Shown here: one piece after another, positions 46,640-56,675 of the stretch
Layout of the letters: every line of letters starts with the position of its first letter
How positions within the stretch are numbered: the stretch's first letter is position 1
Assembly (NCBI GenBank): GCA_938045805.1
Contig: CALIBL010000006.1
Location: 37,412 to 101,411 of the forward strand
Length of the DNA stretch: 64,000 bases
Source of the DNA: an uncultured Rubripirellula sp.
GTDB taxonomy: Bacteria > Planctomycetota > Planctomycetia > Pirellulales > Pirellulaceae
Reading direction: 5' to 3'
Program-made: the position numbers and the translations under genes
The notes under the pieces: generated by a model
The model's input: the letters and a program-made list of their open reading frames with translations, nothing else
Told to the model about the DNA's origin: nothing
Database searches by the model: none

Positions 46640-48769
46640 TTACCCCATCCGCTGGTTGTACAACCACCACTCGGCCATCATGAGTGCCAGCATGACCAGC
46701 AACACAAAGCGCCAATACTCTCGGCGCACCACCAGCCCCGCATTACCTGACTCCACCTCTTCATAACCAAGAGTTATTTCGCGACTCGCCGCGATCGAGC
46801 TTTCACGTTGATTAAAGAGATTCACTGCGAATCGCTGCAGCAATTTCTCCTGCGTCCTCACCTCATAGGCTCCAATTTCGTGGGTATCCACCGTCTCAAA
46901 CTGCAGGGCATCTCGTAGAACAAATGCAACTTTTCTTCCGGAGCTGGTCTCTATACGCAGCGAATCCGAAGGTCTTTCTTCTGATAACTGATTCAATCGA
47001 CCACGCACTATCGCTCCGGGCGCGTAAGACCCCGCCGCTGTCGTCTCGGAAGCATTCCCGAGTGTACGCAGGACGTTGAAAAGAAAGACCGGCCAGGAAC
47101 GCTCCGCGAACCAGTTGGTATTAGCCTCCGGCACTCCCCCGTCTGATTGACTCACAATCGGAAATCCGAGAACCAAGTCCTGATAGCCTTCTCTGGGCGC
47201 GACCGCCAGTACAGTACCGGTGTCAGCAGCGAGCAGCTCCGTTCCGCCCTCGGGAACAACCAGAGGACGCCCACTAAAGACGAGAACCGAGAAAAGATCT
47301 AAGTAACGTAATAGCGGGTGAGTGCGATTGATATCGATGATCGAGAGAGGGGTCGACTCCGCATCCCAGCCCCAGGCAAACCTCGAATCATCACTCGCAT
47401 CGTCCGTGGTGAGGTTTTCTTCGCTGTCATCCGATTCCGGATCGACCGAAACCACCGAAGCAGGAGGGATCGCGCCGATAAAGAAGGTATTGGTCTTTGG
47501 CATCTTCAAAGGCTGACATCGATCAAAGATCAACAAATCATCCTCACTCGTGTTCACTCGTTCTCGGTACGAATCCGAAGTCAAAAACGAGGGTGACACG
47601 AACGACACATCGCAGATCCTTTGAATCTGCTCCGTCTCCAAAGCAACCTCCAAGGCGGTGTTACCTTCCGTGATCACCAAGATAGAGGCCCGTTTCGATG
47701 GAGTGAGCCCAGCGTACGCACGGTTATCCACCGCCAGGTCATCCGTCACGCTAAGGGTGAGTGTGAGAAAAGCAGAATCATTGGCAGAAATCTCAAACGC
47801 TAGTCCCTTCTCTTCACCCGGTTCTAGGGAGACCAATTCGGCATCCAGCAGTTCGCCGTCCATCTCCAAAGCCACTTCTGTTTTTCCGGGGACGTTGCCG
47901 AGATTCGCGACCGTACCATAAACCTGAACCACCCCCGGCTTATCGAAATCGGTCTGCGTCGAAAATTCAGTAATTGCAAGATTGAGAACCTTCTCACTCC
48001 CTATTGCTACATAGTTCGGAATCAAATTGCCCAAGTTGAAATCGGCAGGAGGCTGAAATGCACCGTCACTAAAGATCAACAACTCCGCCGGACTCGCATC
48101 CGCTACCTGCACATCGTTTAGGTCACCCACCTGACTGGAACGCCTTGGGTTCGCAAGACCGTCCGCAGCACGTAGAGCCTCCAACATATCGGTGGGGGCA
48201 TTGCTTACCGTGACTGCATCGAGTGACAGCAGCAATCGAGAACGATCGCTCGTGAATGCCTGCACCGTCTCCGCTCGGTCATCGAAAGCAATCAGCATCG
48301 CTGTCTGCTGATCCGACATCGAACCAATCCTTCCGCGAATCAATTCCTTCGCTTTATCAAATCGAGAGACACCACCCTCTAGATCAACCGCTTGCATGCT
48401 CGCCGAGCGATCCAAGAGAAAAATCAAACGATCCTGACCGTTCGTTTCACCACGAACACCGGGCCTAAAAACCGCGATCGCGGCACACGCGAGAATCAGC
48501 AATTGGAGCAATAACAACAAGCTCCGCCGCAGTCGCTGCAGCAAACTGTTGACATGCAGATCTTCAATCGTCTTTCCCCACAGGTAAGTACTGGAAACCT
48601 GAACGGGTTCTCGCCTCAATTTGAGAAAATACAGAGCAACGATCCCAGCGGCAATCACCGGCAGCACCCAAGCCCAAAGCCCCAAGGTGCTCAACCAACT
48701 CAACGCACCCAAAGGCATCCCGAACGGATTCGGCGGGCCAACCGATGTGATGCTCAGTCCCTCGCTCAT
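46640..48769 (-). CDS. BatA-like membrane protein with von Willebrand A domain
   Basis: 709 aa from ATG 48769, which overlaps the TGA of the DUF58 gene (ATGA). Two N-terminal membrane segments (about 24-49 and 84-101) with BatA-type VALYFLKLRREPVQVSSTYLW between them. The vWA domain follows with a MIDAS motif DRSASM (about 119-124). A long extracytoplasmic region of beta domains (e.g. VVQVYGTVANLGNVPGKTEVALEM) comes next, and a final TM (YWRFVLLVMLALMMAEWWLY). Matches the Bat/aerotolerance-related vWA proteins that accompany MoxR ATPases and DUF58 proteins. Role inferred: metal-dependent protein interaction in an envelope complex. Confidence 0.83.
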   Translation of the reverse strand: MSEGLSITSVGPPNPFGMPLGALSWLSTLGLWAWVLPVIAAGIVALYFLKLRREPVQVSSTYLWGKTIEDLHVNSLLQRLRRSLLLLLQLLILACAAIAVFRPGVRGETNGQDRLIFLLDRSASMQAVDLEGGVSRFDKAKELIRGRIGSMSDQQTAMLIAFDDRAETVQAFTSDRSRLLLSLDAVTVSNAPTDMLEALRAADGLANPRRSSQVGDLNDVQVADASPAELLIFSDGAFQPPADFNLGNLIPNYVAIGSEKVLNLAITEFSTQTDFDKPGVVQVYGTVANLGNVPGKTEVALEMDGELLDAELVSLEPGEEKGLAFEISANDSAFLTLTLSVTDDLAVDNRAYAGLTPSKRASILVITEGNTALEVALETEQIQRICDVSFVSPSFLTSDSYRERVNTSEDDLLIFDRCQPLKMPKTNTFFIGAIPPASVVSVDPESDDSEENLTTDDASDDSRFAWGWDAESTPLSIIDINRTHPLLRYLDLFSVLVFSGRPLVVPEGGTELLAADTGTVLAVAPREGYQDLVLGFPIVSQSDGGVPEANTNWFAERSWPVFLFNVLRTLGNASETTAAGSYAPGAIVRGRLNQLSEERPSDSLRIETSSGRKVAFVLRDALQFETVDTHEIGAYEVRTQEKLLQRFAVNLFNQRESSIAASREITLGYEEVESGNAGLVVRREYWRFVLLVMLALMMAEWWLYNQRMG

Positions 48770-49659
48770 CTCACGACCCCCCTCTGCCTCAGGTAAGTCG
48801 TCGCCATTTCTTCGATACGCATCTCGGTGGAAATCGGAACGTAAACCATCGACCGGCGATTACAGAATGTCTTGATTGACTCAATGAAACCTTTGAGATT
48901 CGCAAGGTACTGATCAACGGCATACTGATTGATGGTCAAATCCGCGAAATCTTCATCCTCGCTATCGATCAACCGATGATCACCTCGCAGCGTAGGATTT
49001 ATCTCCTCAGGCGAGAGTAGATGCATTACAAAAACGTCCATCCGATGATTGACCAACATCCTCAGCGCGGACTCGAACCCCTCTTTATCCAGAAAATCTG
49101 AAATCAACACAACGATTCCCGAACCGGTCTGTCGAGACGCAAAATCCCGAATGGACTCACCCAGAGAATCATTCTGTCCGAGTGTGACCGTTTCAAGATA
49201 CTGCAACATTTGCCAGAGTGACGAGCGACTACGCAGCACCGGTGCTTTTCGCCCAGCGTGTCCAAGTATCTGTACCGATACACGATCCGATCGACAAAGC
49301 CCGATATAGCCCAGCGCCGCCGCGAGTTGCCGAGCGACAAGAAATTTCGACGGTGTACCAAACCCCATCGATCCGCTCGCATCCACCAATGCGTAAAAGT
49401 GACGTTCCTCTTCCTCTTGGAACAACTTTAGAAACAATTGATCAAGCCGAGCGTACAAATTCCAATCGATCAGCCTCAGATCATCGCCTGGGACATAGTT
49501 GCGAAAGTCATCAAACTCCACACTCTGACCACGACGTCGACTTCGCCGCTCACCTTTGAGTTGCCCGCGGAACATTTTGCGCGAGGCGAACTCCAACCTC
49601 TCCAACTTGGCGAGCAAGCTGGGTGGTAGCAGTTCGTCAGTAGGTTCTTTGGTTGTCAT
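48766..49659 (-). CDS. DUF58 protein (MoxR-associated)
   Basis: 297 aa from ATG 49659; the frame is open further but an earlier start would run into the upstream sulfatase gene. Core: MFRGQLKGERRSRRRGQSVEF, then FDDFRNYVPGDDLRLIDWNLYARLDQLFLKLF, the DUF58 signature, then a vWA-like fold with LVDASGSMGFG (MIDAS). No membrane segments are seen, so it is probably cytoplasmic or peripheral. DUF58, vWA and MoxR genes normally lie together and are thought to mature or assemble metalloenzymes or envelope complexes. Here the DUF58 and vWA genes overlap (ATGA), but no MoxR ATPase is present in the window. Confidence 0.88.
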   Translation of the reverse strand: MTTKEPTDELLPPSLLAKLERLEFASRKMFRGQLKGERRSRRRGQSVEFDDFRNYVPGDDLRLIDWNLYARLDQLFLKLFQEEEERHFYALVDASGSMGFGTPSKFLVARQLAAALGYIGLCRSDRVSVQILGHAGRKAPVLRSRSSLWQMLQYLETVTLGQNDSLGESIRDFASRQTGSGIVVLISDFLDKEGFESALRMLVNHRMDVFVMHLLSPEEINPTLRGDHRLIDSEDEDFADLTINQYAVDQYLANLKGFIESIKTFCNRRSMVYVPISTEMRIEEMATTYLRQRGVVR

Positions 49660-49708
49660 TGGCCGAATATGAGTCCCCAACACCACTTCCACGTCGATCG
49701 GCTGGGGT

Positions 49709-51229
49709 TCATTTCCACAATAGCGGCAACTTTTCTTCTCCCGCTTCAAGTCTTCCAGCGGGTCTCTTTCCGGTACCGGCGGATTTAGTGAGCCGATCAC
49801 CAAGGTCCGCACGCGCCTCATCCGCAGCTTTGCTCAACATCTCGACAACCTCTGGGAATCGATCATAGACATTGACGGACTCCGAAACGTCCTGATCGAG
49901 ATCAAAGAGACTTAAACCAATTCGTTGCTGCTGATAATTCGCAGGCTGACCGCCTTTTCCACCATCACGTCCTGCAAGGGTGCGGTACTGATGAGGAAAC
50001 ACGAGCTTGAATCGGTCATTCCTAATTGCCTGCAACTGTCCACCACCGTAATAGCAACAGAACGCATCGTGCGGGGACTTTGCATCCGATTCACCAAGCA
50101 TCAGTGGGCGGATGTCCTTTCCATCTATTTTATGGCTCGGCAACTCGGCATCGATCAGCTTCGCAACGGTTGGAAGCAAGTCAATCGTGCTGCAAAGTTG
50201 GTCACAATCAGTCCCCGCTGGGATGGTTCCCTTCCACCACATGATCGTTGGCTCACGATATCCACCTTCGAACATCGTTCCTTTACCCTCACGCAGCGGC
50301 TTTGCCTGACCCCCGTGATCACCGTATGACAACCAGGGTCCATTGTCGCTTGTAAAGACAACCAGTGTGTCTTTAGCGATCCCCAGTTCCTCGACCGTTT
50401 TCATGATCTGACCGACAGACCAATCTACTTCCATGACCACATCACCAAAAAGACCGGCTCCACTCTTGCCGCGAAAATCATCGGATGCATACAGCGGGAC
50501 ATGAACCATGGGATGAGGGAGATACACAAAGAACGGCTTGTCTTTGTTTTTCCGAATGAAGTTCACCGCGCGATTGGTGAACTGCTTGGTCATCTGCGAT
50601 TGATCAGCCGGTGTGATCTCGGGATTCACGATTCGGTACCCCGAGGAATTCGCCTCGATCATGGGAAGCGCGGCCCATGGGATCTCAGCATTTGGATCCT
50701 TTTGACGCTTTGCCACCGAAGCAGGGTGTAATGGCCACATGTCATTGCTGTACGGAATCCCGTAATACTCATCAAAACCGTGCATGTGTGGTAGGAATTT
50801 CGGGTGGTGTCCCAAATGCCACTTTCCATATGCGGCCGTCGCGTAACCCTTGCTCTTACAAAGTTCAGCCAGTGTCAACTCATCAGCGTTCAAGCCGTGG
50901 TTTGACTTTGGGCCAAGCGCGCCCGAGATCCCAAGTCGGACGTGATAACAACCGGTCAAAAGTGCCGAACGCGAAGCAGAGCAGACAGCCGACGAAACCA
51001 CAAAGTCCGTAAACCGGCGTCCCTCCGCAGCCATCCGATTCAGATTCGGTGTTTGATACCCCTCGGCACCAAACGGGTTGATATCCGCGTATCCCATATC
51101 GTCAATAAAGATGACGACCACATTCGGTGGACGCTGAGTCTCAGCAATCGCTCGACCAGTCATGCAAATCGATGGCACAGTGACGAGGAACACGGCCAGC
51201 AACCAATTAGCGATTCTCAAGCCAAACAT
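49709..51229 (-). CDS. Exported arylsulfatase, canonical formylglycine motif
   Basis: 506 aa from ATG 51229, which has GGGAG 6 bases upstream and begins a signal peptide (MFGLRIANWLLAVFLVTVPS, cleaved near AIAE). Type I sulfatase: VVVIFIDDMGYADINPFG (metal Asp43, Asp44), GYQTPNLNRMAAEG, the formylglycine site C83-S-A-S-R87 (C-x-A-x-R, class compatible with FGE), GKWHLGHHPKF, FFVYLPHPMVHVPL, and VVFTSDNGPW with the Asp/Asn metal pair. Hydrolyses sulfate esters of polysaccharides, likely of algal origin; exact substrate unknown. The DUF58 gene starts 50 bases further on the same strand, so they may share a transcript. Confidence 0.9.
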   Translation of the reverse strand: MFGLRIANWLLAVFLVTVPSICMTGRAIAETQRPPNVVVIFIDDMGYADINPFGAEGYQTPNLNRMAAEGRRFTDFVVSSAVCSASRSALLTGCYHVRLGISGALGPKSNHGLNADELTLAELCKSKGYATAAYGKWHLGHHPKFLPHMHGFDEYYGIPYSNDMWPLHPASVAKRQKDPNAEIPWAALPMIEANSSGYRIVNPEITPADQSQMTKQFTNRAVNFIRKNKDKPFFVYLPHPMVHVPLYASDDFRGKSGAGLFGDVVMEVDWSVGQIMKTVEELGIAKDTLVVFTSDNGPWLSYGDHGGQAKPLREGKGTMFEGGYREPTIMWWKGTIPAGTDCDQLCSTIDLLPTVAKLIDAELPSHKIDGKDIRPLMLGESDAKSPHDAFCCYYGGGQLQAIRNDRFKLVFPHQYRTLAGRDGGKGGQPANYQQQRIGLSLFDLDQDVSESVNVYDRFPEVVEMLSKAADEARADLGDRLTKSAGTGKRPAGRLEAGEEKLPLLWK

Positions 51230-51490
51230 CGTATCTCCCGAAGTAACTGATCTTGCGGTGACCAAGCCCGTCATCACTCGCCTAGCAGGGATGGGCAACT
51301 GGTCACGAACGAAGCCTCATCCAACCAAGGCTCTCAACCGTTGACAAACCCAGACTTTGGGCGATCGAGATCATGAGACGACGCATGGAACAGTTGCAAA
51401 GTATAACGCAAAACCGAAGCGTGCACGCATCACTCAATTGGCACAGTCATGTGCAGTTGGTAGAGCCCTCCAGCATGCCGAGTCATTGCC

Positions 51491-53275
51491 TCATTGTCGA
51501 ATGATTGTCTTGGCCGAACCGATCGCCATGCTTCCTTTCTTGCTTACCGTCGCTCGAAGAACGATCGGCCCCGTCACTTCGGGACGAAGTTCCACAGCAC
51601 ACTCAGTGGCTTCACCAGCCAAAAGGTCCATCTCACAACTGCCAACCAAGGTATCATTGGGGTCACCGGCAAAGGAAGCTCCTAGCGGTCGGTCGATTCG
51701 GAGTACCAACGTGCCGGAAATGGGACTTTGCACCACTGGAATCACCGCTTGTCCCGCATCGATCCCCGCTGGAACGTCGATGGTTACCTTCTCAGGCTGG
51801 TTCATTCTCTGTGTTGGATCACCAAGGAGTCCATAGAGTTGAACGTGCTCGGTTCTCTCCTCAAGCAACGAAAAACCGGGCGGACTTAACAGTGAAGCAA
51901 GGCCATCGATCATCACTCGAGCGGATTGCTCGACCTCAACCTCTTCTTCGGTCTGCCCCCCTGAACGATCTCCCACGGCACTCACATTCGGCGGTTGCAA
52001 GGAACGCAACAGAGATCTCTGTGCGGAGAGCCATTGATCTCCCAAGCAATTGTGCTGCTCAACATAAATCGCGTGGATCAAACCAACGGCAAGTGCAGCG
52101 TTTCCATAGGGCATCGTCACGCGACTACCGCCAATGACGGCGACCGGTCCTCCTGACGCAAAGAGCAGCGACTCAGCCAATGAATCTTCTGCCGCATCGG
52201 TAGCGGCGGTGTAACAAGCCAACAGCAACGCAATCGGCGCTCTCTCCGCCTCACAACGCAGCCGCAGCACGCTCGCGCGATCCAGAACCGGAATCCCGTC
52301 ACGGCCCTGCGGCACACGATCCAACGCTGTTACCTGACCATGTCCCGCGTAAACCCAAAATCGGCACCCCTGAGAAAACTGGGAAACCACCGCGTCGGTG
52401 AACGTATCGGTGGAAGGATAGAACCGATGCCCTGGACTGCCATAAAGCACCTGTGTGCGCACCGCAGCGGGGAGGACCCCTGTCACCACGGTTCTTGCGA
52501 CCGCCTCAATCGCTCGATCTGCGACAAAGCCGAAACCGCCCACTCCACCAACCAACTGCACTTGAGTTCGCCAAGATCCAAAATCCTCGCTTTCCTCGCG
52601 TTCCCTCAAACGCTCGCGCCAACTCTCAAACTGCGACGCGAGATCAACTGGCAAACGTCCGACGGCAACTTCTGGCTCCGAGTCACCATCAAGGTCCGAA
52701 TAAAGAAAATCAGTTGGCAAAGTCGGTGTCGAACCCCATTTCTGTGTCACCTTCGAAGCGACATAAAAGGTCGGTACCTGCAAGCTGAGATCACATTTTG
52801 TTCCGATCACGGGTGTGTCACCAACGAGAAACAAATAACGTCTAAGGACACGATCCGTTACATGCTTCGCTCGAATGGGACGCTGCGGTTGTTCACCTTC
52901 CGCGTCCACCTCGGCTTTCTCCAACCGGAGAAACGCCGCCTTCACCGATTCCTTCGTACTCTCGGCATCAATCTCCGGAGAGATCACTTCGACTGACATG
53001 CCCTGAAGACGCCTTCGTTTTACCCAATCGGAAACGGCTGCACGAAAAGATTCTGCACATACCACCACCAACTCACTCGATGCTTTCATCGGCCGAGGGT
53101 TAGTCGAGAGAACAGTGGTCTCCGTTGCCTGAGTGCGGGTTTGCTGCGCATTGGTCCGATCGATTGAATCCGTACTTGTCTGGGCCGAAAGGCATCGAGT
53201 TACACCGAGCAACATCAACAGCACGACAGCACGCATACTCGGCGAACGCCTTCCAAGGATCGCTAACAGACTCAT
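51491..53275 (-). CDS. Exported gingipain-like C25 family cysteine peptidase
   Basis: 594 aa from ATG 53275, with GGGAG 6 bases upstream; the frame is open to 53314. Signal peptide with hydrophobic core MRAVVLLMLLGV. Peptidase C25 features: RRYLFLVGD, TDFLYSDLDGDSEPEVAVGRLP, then the catalytic His312 in FWVYAGHGQV and Cys354 in ALLLACYTA. Gly/Ser-rich GGSRVTMPYG follows. C-terminal beta region (about 480-594) resembles the Ig-like domain of gingipains. Predicted to cleave proteins outside the cytoplasm. No C-terminal sorting domain is recognised, so attachment to the surface is not supported by sequence. Confidence 0.83.
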   Translation of the reverse strand: MSLLAILGRRSPSMRAVVLLMLLGVTRCLSAQTSTDSIDRTNAQQTRTQATETTVLSTNPRPMKASSELVVVCAESFRAAVSDWVKRRRLQGMSVEVISPEIDAESTKESVKAAFLRLEKAEVDAEGEQPQRPIRAKHVTDRVLRRYLFLVGDTPVIGTKCDLSLQVPTFYVASKVTQKWGSTPTLPTDFLYSDLDGDSEPEVAVGRLPVDLASQFESWRERLREREESEDFGSWRTQVQLVGGVGGFGFVADRAIEAVARTVVTGVLPAAVRTQVLYGSPGHRFYPSTDTFTDAVVSQFSQGCRFWVYAGHGQVTALDRVPQGRDGIPVLDRASVLRLRCEAERAPIALLLACYTAATDAAEDSLAESLLFASGGPVAVIGGSRVTMPYGNAALAVGLIHAIYVEQHNCLGDQWLSAQRSLLRSLQPPNVSAVGDRSGGQTEEEVEVEQSARVMIDGLASLLSPPGFSLLEERTEHVQLYGLLGDPTQRMNQPEKVTIDVPAGIDAGQAVIPVVQSPISGTLVLRIDRPLGASFAGDPNDTLVGSCEMDLLAGEATECAVELRPEVTGPIVLRATVSKKGSMAIGSAKTIIRQ

Positions 53276-53479
53276 CAACCGCTCCCTTCTGACCTGCCGG
53301 AGTGCCTGCAACACGCACCTACTCAGATCACTTGATCATCCATTTGATCATCCACATTTCCGCAAGATACCGAACCACATGAACGCGAATGGCACCGTAG
53401 AATCGCTGACTCAGCTAGCCGTCGATCATGGTTTCAGAGTAGATTCTACCCTCCGCGAGTAATCCGATCCTTGGGCATC

Positions 53480-54466
53480 ATGACGCCTAAAAGCCATCAC
53501 GAAAAGATGAATCGACCTTCTCTGTCCCGAAAACGAACCATCGCGATCACCGTAGGTGATGTTGCAGGGATCGGTCCCGAAGTCTCCTTGCGCGCGTGTG
53601 AGCACTACGCAACCAATCCAGATGTGGAATTAGTTCTCTACGGTCCCAAAAATGCGATTCAAATGGTGGGCGACCGTCTTGGGCTCAAACATCTCGGGGT
53701 GACCCGAGACGTCGGTGTGGTGTCTTGCGACAAATTAAAAGCGGGCCAACCCAACGCCGAAACTGGACTCGCTTCGTTTGAAGCGGTTAAAACCGCGATC
53801 AAAGAGACGCTTTCGGGAAAGGTTGATGCGTTGGTCACTGGACCGATCCAGAAAGAAGCGTGGCACGCAGCCGGAGTCCGCTACCCAGGGCACACGGAAC
53901 TTCTGGCAGCTGAAACCGACACCTCCAATTACTGCATGATGCTAACCAGCAAAGAAATTTCATGCTGCTTGGCGACCATCCACATCCCCCTAGCCGACGT
54001 CTCCAAAGTCCTCACACAGGAGTCTATTGAACGGGCCATTGGTCTTGCCCATCAGACACTCACTCAAAAACTAGGACGTGCCGCTCGAATTACTGTCTGC
54101 GCACTCAACCCGCACGCTGGTGAGAATCGGCGGTTTAGCTACGGCGAAGAAGAAACGATCATCAAACCAGCGATTGAAAACTCGCGTGAGCTCGGGATCG
54201 AAGTCAGCGACCCAGTTCCCCCGGACACCGCTTTCACACCCGCTATGCGTTGCAAAACTGATGCCTACGTCTGTATGTATCATGACCAAGGGTTGATCCC
54301 CCTCAAGGCGTTATCCTTTGATGACGCAGTGAACGTCACTCTTGGCTTGCCGATCATCCGAACCAGTGTGGATCACGGAACAGCCTTGGATCTTGCTTGG
54401 CAGGGAAAGGCGAATCATCAGAGTATGATCTCGGCGATAGAATTTGCTCTGCAATCCCTGCAATGA
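53480..54466 (+). CDS. pdxA: 4-hydroxythreonine-4-phosphate dehydrogenase
   Basis: 328 aa, the family length. NAD-dependent oxidation of 4-phosphohydroxythreonine in the deoxyxylulose-5-phosphate-dependent route to pyridoxal phosphate. Seen: IAITVGDVAGIGPEVSLRA, ALVTGPIQKEAWHAAGVRYPGHTELLA, CALNPHAGE, MYHDQGLIPLKAL and VNVTLGLPIIRTSVDHGTALDLA, with the conserved metal His residues. ATG 53480 is used; a later ATG at 53507 is possible. Cytoplasmic. PdxJ is not seen nearby. Confidence 0.93.
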   Translation: MTPKSHHEKMNRPSLSRKRTIAITVGDVAGIGPEVSLRACEHYATNPDVELVLYGPKNAIQMVGDRLGLKHLGVTRDVGVVSCDKLKAGQPNAETGLASFEAVKTAIKETLSGKVDALVTGPIQKEAWHAAGVRYPGHTELLAAETDTSNYCMMLTSKEISCCLATIHIPLADVSKVLTQESIERAIGLAHQTLTQKLGRAARITVCALNPHAGENRRFSYGEEETIIKPAIENSRELGIEVSDPVPPDTAFTPAMRCKTDAYVCMYHDQGLIPLKALSFDDAVNVTLGLPIIRTSVDHGTALDLAWQGKANHQSMISAIEFALQSLQ

Positions 54467-54509
54467 ATTAGACCTGCACGACTTCCCAACCGAAACCATT
54501 CAAGGAAAA

Positions 54510-56129
54510 TTGGCTACATTCAAACCACCCGCAACGACTGACAGCATCAGCGAAGAACCGACTGGGGAAATCGGTCGGAGTGTAGTGATTCGCGTCGGTG
54601 AATTGCTCTGCTTACTGGTCACCTTTTTCGCTTTCGCTGGTGATCCAGCGCCGATGGTTAATGAATCCCATTACCTGATCAAAGCAAAAAGTTTTTGGCA
54701 GCCCGATTGGTGCGCGAGTGATCTCTTTGTCTCCTCCGCAAAGGCGCACACCACTTTCTATTTCACCTTCGGCTGGATGACGCAGTGCTTCTCCCTCGAA
54801 GTCACCGCTTGGATCGGTCGATTGCTGGGTTGGCTTTTGATCGCACACGGCCTGAGCGAACTGAGTTGGAATCTGTTTCGAAAGGCCTTTCTCTGTATTC
54901 CGATCGCCATTTTGTGGATGGCAGCAACAGAGTATGGAAATCTAGCGGGCGAATGGGTCATTGGCGGCATCGAGGCAAAGGTCCCGGCGTTCGGCTTTGT
55001 TCTCTGGGGTGCTGCCGAAATGATTCGTCGACGCTGGCATCGAACCTGGATCCTGTTGGGATGCGCCTCCGCTTTTCATGTCTTAACGGGAGGCTGGAGT
55101 GTTGTGGCAGCCTCGATAGCATGGTGTGTCTGCGAGCGTCGGCAATCTCCGCGGTCTCCGCTCTTGAGCTGGCCGCTGGTGGTTGGTGGAGCCATCGCCT
55201 TATTCGGACTCGTCCCCGCCCTCGCACTACAGTCGGGTGCGAGTGCCGAGGAGGGAATCAGGGCGGCGAGAATCTACACTTACTACCGATTACCACACCA
55301 CCTTGTCCCGACCAGTTTTCAACAGAGTTGGTACCTGCGTCATGGGACGCTACTCGCCTCCATCGTCATCATTGCTGGGCGTTTCGGCGTGAAGCCCCAA
55401 ATGAGACCGCTGATCGCATTCGCCGCCACCGCGTTTGGCCTAAGCGTGCTCGGCTTCGCCATCGGTATCGCCATGCAATGGGCTCCCAATCTCGCCGCAC
55501 AACTCCTGCGTTATTACTGGTTTCGCCTAGCTGATGCGATCATTCCGCTTTTATTTTCAGTCCTGATCGTCAACCTCTTGCTATCCAATCAGCGGCGAGT
55601 CGCAATTTTCGGCTGGTCCGTTACCTTGCTAGCCACACTATGCCTTTCAGTGGACGCCATCCAGAGAAGCCGTCTGCAAATTCCACCTTCAGCTAGCCAC
55701 CACATCTTGGGATTTGCTCCCGATGCTTCCCCATCGGACCAACAGCAGAGCTTCAGGGATTGGATTGCTGTGTGTCATTGGGCTCGACGATCTTCAGATC
55801 CGTCGGAAGTTTTTCTGACACCCCGACATCAGCAAACCTTCAAGTGGTACGCACAGCGATCCGAAGTGGCGAATTGGAAGGACGTTCCGCAAGACGCGTC
55901 CTCGTTGATTCAGTGGTATGACCGATTTACGTCAATTTACCCACAGAGACTCGGCAATACGCGTGTGACGATCCAATACCCGATCCTGCGTCAGTATCGC
56001 GAGCAATTCGGTGTCCGGTGGATGATCGTCGATCGACGCATTGTCGGCGAACACCTGCCGCTGAATCGTGTCTACCCAACGGGCGACCAGAGCAACGAAA
56101 CCTATGCGGTTTATGAGTTGCCAAGATGA
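54510..56129 (+). CDS. Polytopic membrane protein of unknown function
   Basis: About 539 aa. The start is unclear: TTG 54510 has AAGGA just upstream; TTG 54444 would overlap pdxA, and a GTG at 54584 is also possible. The protein is largely hydrophobic with many predicted membrane helices (e.g. LLCLLVTFFAFAG, WIGRLLGWLLIAHG, LLGCASAFHVLTGGWSVVAASIAW, VVGGAIALFGLVPALAL, LIVNLLLS) and an extracytoplasmic C-terminal segment (WYAQRSEVANWKDVP...). It looks like the DUF6798/glycosyltransferase-C-like planctomycete membrane proteins, but I cannot assign a reaction. Follows pdxA closely and may be co-transcribed. Confidence 0.62.
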   Translation: MATFKPPATTDSISEEPTGEIGRSVVIRVGELLCLLVTFFAFAGDPAPMVNESHYLIKAKSFWQPDWCASDLFVSSAKAHTTFYFTFGWMTQCFSLEVTAWIGRLLGWLLIAHGLSELSWNLFRKAFLCIPIAILWMAATEYGNLAGEWVIGGIEAKVPAFGFVLWGAAEMIRRRWHRTWILLGCASAFHVLTGGWSVVAASIAWCVCERRQSPRSPLLSWPLVVGGAIALFGLVPALALQSGASAEEGIRAARIYTYYRLPHHLVPTSFQQSWYLRHGTLLASIVIIAGRFGVKPQMRPLIAFAATAFGLSVLGFAIGIAMQWAPNLAAQLLRYYWFRLADAIIPLLFSVLIVNLLLSNQRRVAIFGWSVTLLATLCLSVDAIQRSRLQIPPSASHHILGFAPDASPSDQQQSFRDWIAVCHWARRSSDPSEVFLTPRHQQTFKWYAQRSEVANWKDVPQDASSLIQWYDRFTSIYPQRLGNTRVTIQYPILRQYREQFGVRWMIVDRRIVGEHLPLNRVYPTGDQSNETYAVYELPR

Positions 56130-56225
56130 GATAAAACGTCAACCTCTTCATCAAAGAATCATCGCGCAACACGGCGGAACGAAACTTAGGTCCCCCGAGA
56201 CGTGATCCAAGGAGATACAGAGAGG

Positions 56226-56675
56226 CTAGGTCTCGCTGCTACGGCGTTTGACACGGATCTCTATTTCATCCAGTTGTCGATCCTTCAACTCGCCCTCTTT
56301 CTCTTCGGTGATATCGTCTAACTCACGCTTCATGAGTTCATCCGTTGGATCGACCTCCCGCAGTTTTTCGCTGGCATCATCAACCGCCGGATCATCACTC
56401 GGACTCGACCCCACATCACCTGAATGTTTCATGCGTTCCATCAAATCGGGGGTCGGTGGCTCGTTGCGATCCACGAGCGCTGCAACCTTTCCACCTGCAG
56501 GATCAAACAGACTACCAACTCGCCCAGAATCTCTGGTTGTACGTTGCCACGCTCCACCGTAGGTCGGATAGTCGAGATCATGAGTGTCGAGACAGATTCG
56601 ACATCCCGTCATCGGGATCAGTAAGGTTCCCATCAGTAGAACGCTCGAAACTGCAGCACGCATCGATTTCACCAT
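56226..56675 (-). CDS. Small planctomycete lipoprotein
   Basis: 149 aa. Lipoprotein signal with lipobox MTGC (Cys about residue 25), directly followed by RICLDTHDLDYPTYGGAWQR and DSGRVGSLFDP. That opening recurs in small planctomycete lipoproteins, as I recall. The rest is acidic and helical (ELDDITEEKEGELKDRQLDE). No enzyme motif. Probably an outer-membrane or periplasmic lipoprotein; function unknown. Divergent from aroA. Confidence 0.75.
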   Translation of the reverse strand: MVKSMRAAVSSVLLMGTLLIPMTGCRICLDTHDLDYPTYGGAWQRTTRDSGRVGSLFDPAGGKVAALVDRNEPPTPDLMERMKHSGDVGSSPSDDPAVDDASEKLREVDPTDELMKRELDDITEEKEGELKDRQLDEIEIRVKRRSSET

